64,000 nucleotides of DNA from Helicostylum pulchrum (taxonomy: Eukaryota > Mucoromycota > Mucoromycetes > Mucorales > Mucoraceae). Under the pieces are notes generated by a model. That model searched no databases and had not been told where the DNA came from. It saw nothing but the letters and a program-made list of their open reading frames with translations. Positions 62,001 to 64,000 of the stretch are shown one piece after another. The stretch spans positions 248,001 through 312,000 of the forward strand of contig JAIXMO010000022.1 of the NCBI GenBank assembly GCA_025677825.1, given 5' to 3'. Position 1 is the first letter of the stretch; each line of letters opens with the position of its first letter. Made by a program: the position numbers and the translations under genes.

Positions 62001-63405
62001 TACCCAACAACACTTTAGGATCTGTTTGATCACCCAAATGGATCTTTACCAATTCTGCTCCTCTTCCTGTTCTACTAGCGAGTTCCTCAATAAGTGATGT
62101 TTTACCTGCGCCAGTGACACCTTCTAATAATGTGGGTGCGCCGATAGATAATGCAAGACTAACAGCATGTAAATTCTTTGATGTGGTGTTTGTTAATACG
62201 AGCTTAGGATCGAAGAAATGCTTGGCAGGTTCCTCCATGTCCGTAGAGTGCACTGTCTTGGGAAGCAAAACGCCACATAAATTGCAAGTAAGTGGGCATA
62301 AATCGTCGTTAGAAAGCTCATGTTGATTATGGTCCAAATCATAATCGTTGTGTAAGAAAGAAATCTGATCATCAGCTTGCTTTTGTTGTTCCCACAAACT
62401 AAAGAATAAAATTAAACATTTTTTTAATACACTTGTAAACCAACAAGGAAAAAGTTAAAGAAAAAAAAATTACCTTAACAATCTAATATCTACACGATTT
62501 CCATCTATCATAGTATAAAGAGGTTCATCTGCTTCATCCAAGGAGTGTCCGGCTCCTACGACTGAAGTCAATAAGCTCTTTGTTTGAGCATCGCTCAAAC
62601 CATAAACGTTACTAAGGCACAAAACAGTGGTGTAACGAATAGAGGGATCGGGAAATTGAAGTAATTGAACTAAGGGTCCCCAATTCCAAAGTGGTGTAAA
62701 GGTAGATGTTGAGAAACGAAGTAATCTATATGTGGTTAAAAGTAAATCTTGTAATTCAGCTGTCAATGATGATGCGACCTACGTTATAAAAAAAAAAAAG
62801 TTAATATGCATATTTTTATATATAAGTATCCATTGATTAAATTTACCTCTGATTCATTAGAAGTATTAATATGGTTCAATCTCTCGAACAATGATGTTGA
62901 GTGGGTAAAGTATGTTACAGCCAAGCTACATATATAGAGTATATTAGTAAAACTACAAACAAGCAAAAAAGTAGTGAAAAATAATTTACCTTTTCACTTG
63001 CGGTACAATAGGAAGCACAGTACTAAAAGCCTTTGCAACCAATTCAATTTTATATACAGTACTGCTTGCATTTGGTGATACAGAAGCAGAGTCTAAGAAA
63101 GTGGTAAAACCAGGTAAAGTCCAACGAGCAATGAGATCAATAACGATAGGTCTAAATAAACGAACAACGCTGGTAGTCCATTCTGGTCTAAGCATTGCCT
63201 TTGAAACGATATCAAGTAGTTGAGATTTTGAAGTTGCTGCATTTGGTGTTTTTAATATTTGAAGATCTACTCCGGCAAAGGTTGAGCCTTCGACTAAAGT
63301 AGATAACTGAGTGACAGCTTTCATAAGATCAAACGCAAGAGGGTTGAAAGTGCTATCGTCAATGACTTTAGCGACTGTCGTCATGGTTGTGTCCGAGTCA
63401 ATCAT
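47058..63405 (-). CDS. MDN1: Midasin, AAA+ ATPase of 60S ribosome assembly
   Basis: Six exons, 63405-62990, 62925-62847, 62778-62474, 62398-54379, 54319-54104 and 54044-47058, give about 5,340 residues (yeast ~4,910, human ~5,600). Midasin pulls assembly factors (Ytm1, Rsa4) off nuclear pre-60S particles using ATP. After an N-terminal domain come six AAA+ modules with Walker A motifs at about residues 360 (GVTGAGKTSL), 705 (GETGTGKTTV), 1122 (GPTSAGKTSM), 1421 (GETGCGKTTV), 1756 (GSPGVGKTSL) and 2065 (GPSASGKTSL), with Walker B forms such as WVLIEDIDLA, WILLDEINLA and WVLLDELNLA. A long linker follows, then a Asp/Glu-rich region at about residues 4400-4900 (about 48300-49850), and a C-terminal VWA-type MIDAS domain at about 5135 (VDDSKSMSES, the DxSxS metal site; ISDGICEDHNTLR). 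Exons 4 and 6 are huge for this genome. The start is the first ATG of the first exon; an earlier exon is not excluded. Confidence 0.97.
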
Positions 63406-63780
63406 TACTTCTTTGGTTTTAATTAAGTAAAGAATAAATAAAACGTAATCAAAGTGAGTAAACTAGCGAACTACGAAATAAGAAAAATATTTTCTTAACA
63501 CTTCAAATAAAAAAAAAAAAAAAAAGAAAAGGAGTTTGTGACAGCGCAAGTGGACGGCTTTTAATAAACTTTTTCTCTGCGGAACCATCCAAGCAGGAAT
63601 GCCGCAGAATAGCGTAGCACTTTTAGAAAGTCGCTGTAGAAATATAGACAGCAAAATCTAGTTTTTATGTCAAGTAAAAGTTCTCCTAATAAAACTGTAG
63701 AAATAATCTAGTCAAAATAAAACAAGTAGAACATATATTTACAGAAAAAAATATAGTTTATTTAAGAAAAAATGGGCCAG
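63406..63780. other. Midasin upstream region
   Basis: 375 bp between the midasin start (-) and the 3' end of the next minus-strand gene. It should hold the midasin promoter. A T/A-rich block and a GC-richer patch near 63541-63620 are the only features; no gene. Confidence 0.45.
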
Positions 63781-63978
63781 TTAGCAGTCTTGACAGAACG
63801 GAATTACCAATCCACCTTTTGGACAGTAATTACAAGTTCCTCCGTTAGTATCATTTGGATTGACTTCAAATTTAATTCCGTTACAGAAAGCATCGACATT
63901 ATTGTTATTTAACGCTTGTAACGTTTCATACATATTTATTTGGATCCACTTTAACTCACAGACATTTCCTTGACTCAT
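63781..63978 (-). CDS. 3' end of an unknown cysteine-containing protein (cut by the window)
   Basis: An open frame of 65 codons ending at 63781, with the start of the gene probably beyond the right edge: a possible acceptor (GGATTAG) lies just upstream of its first ATG. The peptide has CNGIKFEVN, GGTCNYCPKGG and FCQDC at the very end, a Cys pattern suggesting a disulfide-bonded or metal-binding C-terminus. I do not recognise the family. Confidence 0.4.
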   Translation of the reverse strand: MSQGNVCELKWIQINMYETLQALNNNNVDAFCNGIKFEVNPNDTNGGTCNYCPKGGLVIPFCQDC

Positions 63979-64000
63979 AACTAATCCGTGGCTGGACCGA

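Overview
This window is nuclear DNA of a filamentous fungus, most likely an early-diverging one (Mucoromycota, Mucorales-like). The evidence is AT-rich intergenic DNA with very many poly-A and poly-T runs, short (about 45-95 bp) GT..AG introns with T-rich 3' ends, histone genes in divergent pairs, and genes such as TFG-like PB1, TMEM164-like and RBM5/10-like that are more typical of early-diverging fungi and animals than of yeasts. The assignment is inferred from protein character, not from a search. No virus, plasmid, CRISPR array, rRNA or tRNA was recognised. The exon models below were built by hand; splice phases close over whole coding regions (for example 5,340 codons for midasin), which supports them.

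Layout. 0.3-1.2 kb: TFG-like PB1 protein (-). 2.1-3.6: casein kinase 1 family kinase (+). 4.0-5.4: glutaryl-CoA dehydrogenase (+). 5.7-8.0: PHD-SET protein of the Set3/MLL5 type (-). 8.6-12.2: Vip1/PPIP5K inositol pyrophosphate kinase (+). 12.4-13.1: ribosomal protein uS7 (RPS5) (-). 13.1-19.2: an island with a broken multi-exon gene (-) and an unrecognised frameshifted gene (+). 19.3-20.2: Bax inhibitor-1 (+). 20.5-24.7: Sin3 corepressor (+). 24.9-26.9: cytosolic aminopeptidase P (+). 26.9-27.7: ESCRT-II VPS25 (-). 28.4-29.4: SANT/Myb-like protein with a coiled coil (+). 29.6-30.3: ribosomal protein uL15 (RPL28) (+). 30.6-36.5: six core histone genes as three divergent pairs (H2B/H2A, H4/H3, H2A/H2B). 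36.9-38.4: RBM5/RBM10-like RNA-binding protein (-). 38.6-39.7: TMEM164-like membrane protein (+). 39.9-40.8: spliceosome factor CWC15 (+). 41.0-42.1 and 45.1-46.4: two related arrestin-like proteins (+) with a 3 kb gap. 47.1-63.4: midasin (MDN1/REA1), about 5,340 residues (-). 63.8-64.0: the 3' end of an unknown cysteine-containing gene (-).

Most genes are conserved housekeeping genes for ribosome production (uS7, uL15, midasin), chromatin (core histones, Sin3, Set3-like), splicing (CWC15, RBM5/10-like) and membrane traffic or stress (VPS25, TFG-like, BI-1, arrestins). They are not an operon and their closeness is not proof of a joint function. The features that stand out are the decayed island at 13.1-19.2 kb, the two H2A genes that read identically at the DNA level, introns placed directly after the ATG in two genes, a probable GC-AG intron, and a recurrent T-run/A-run palindrome.
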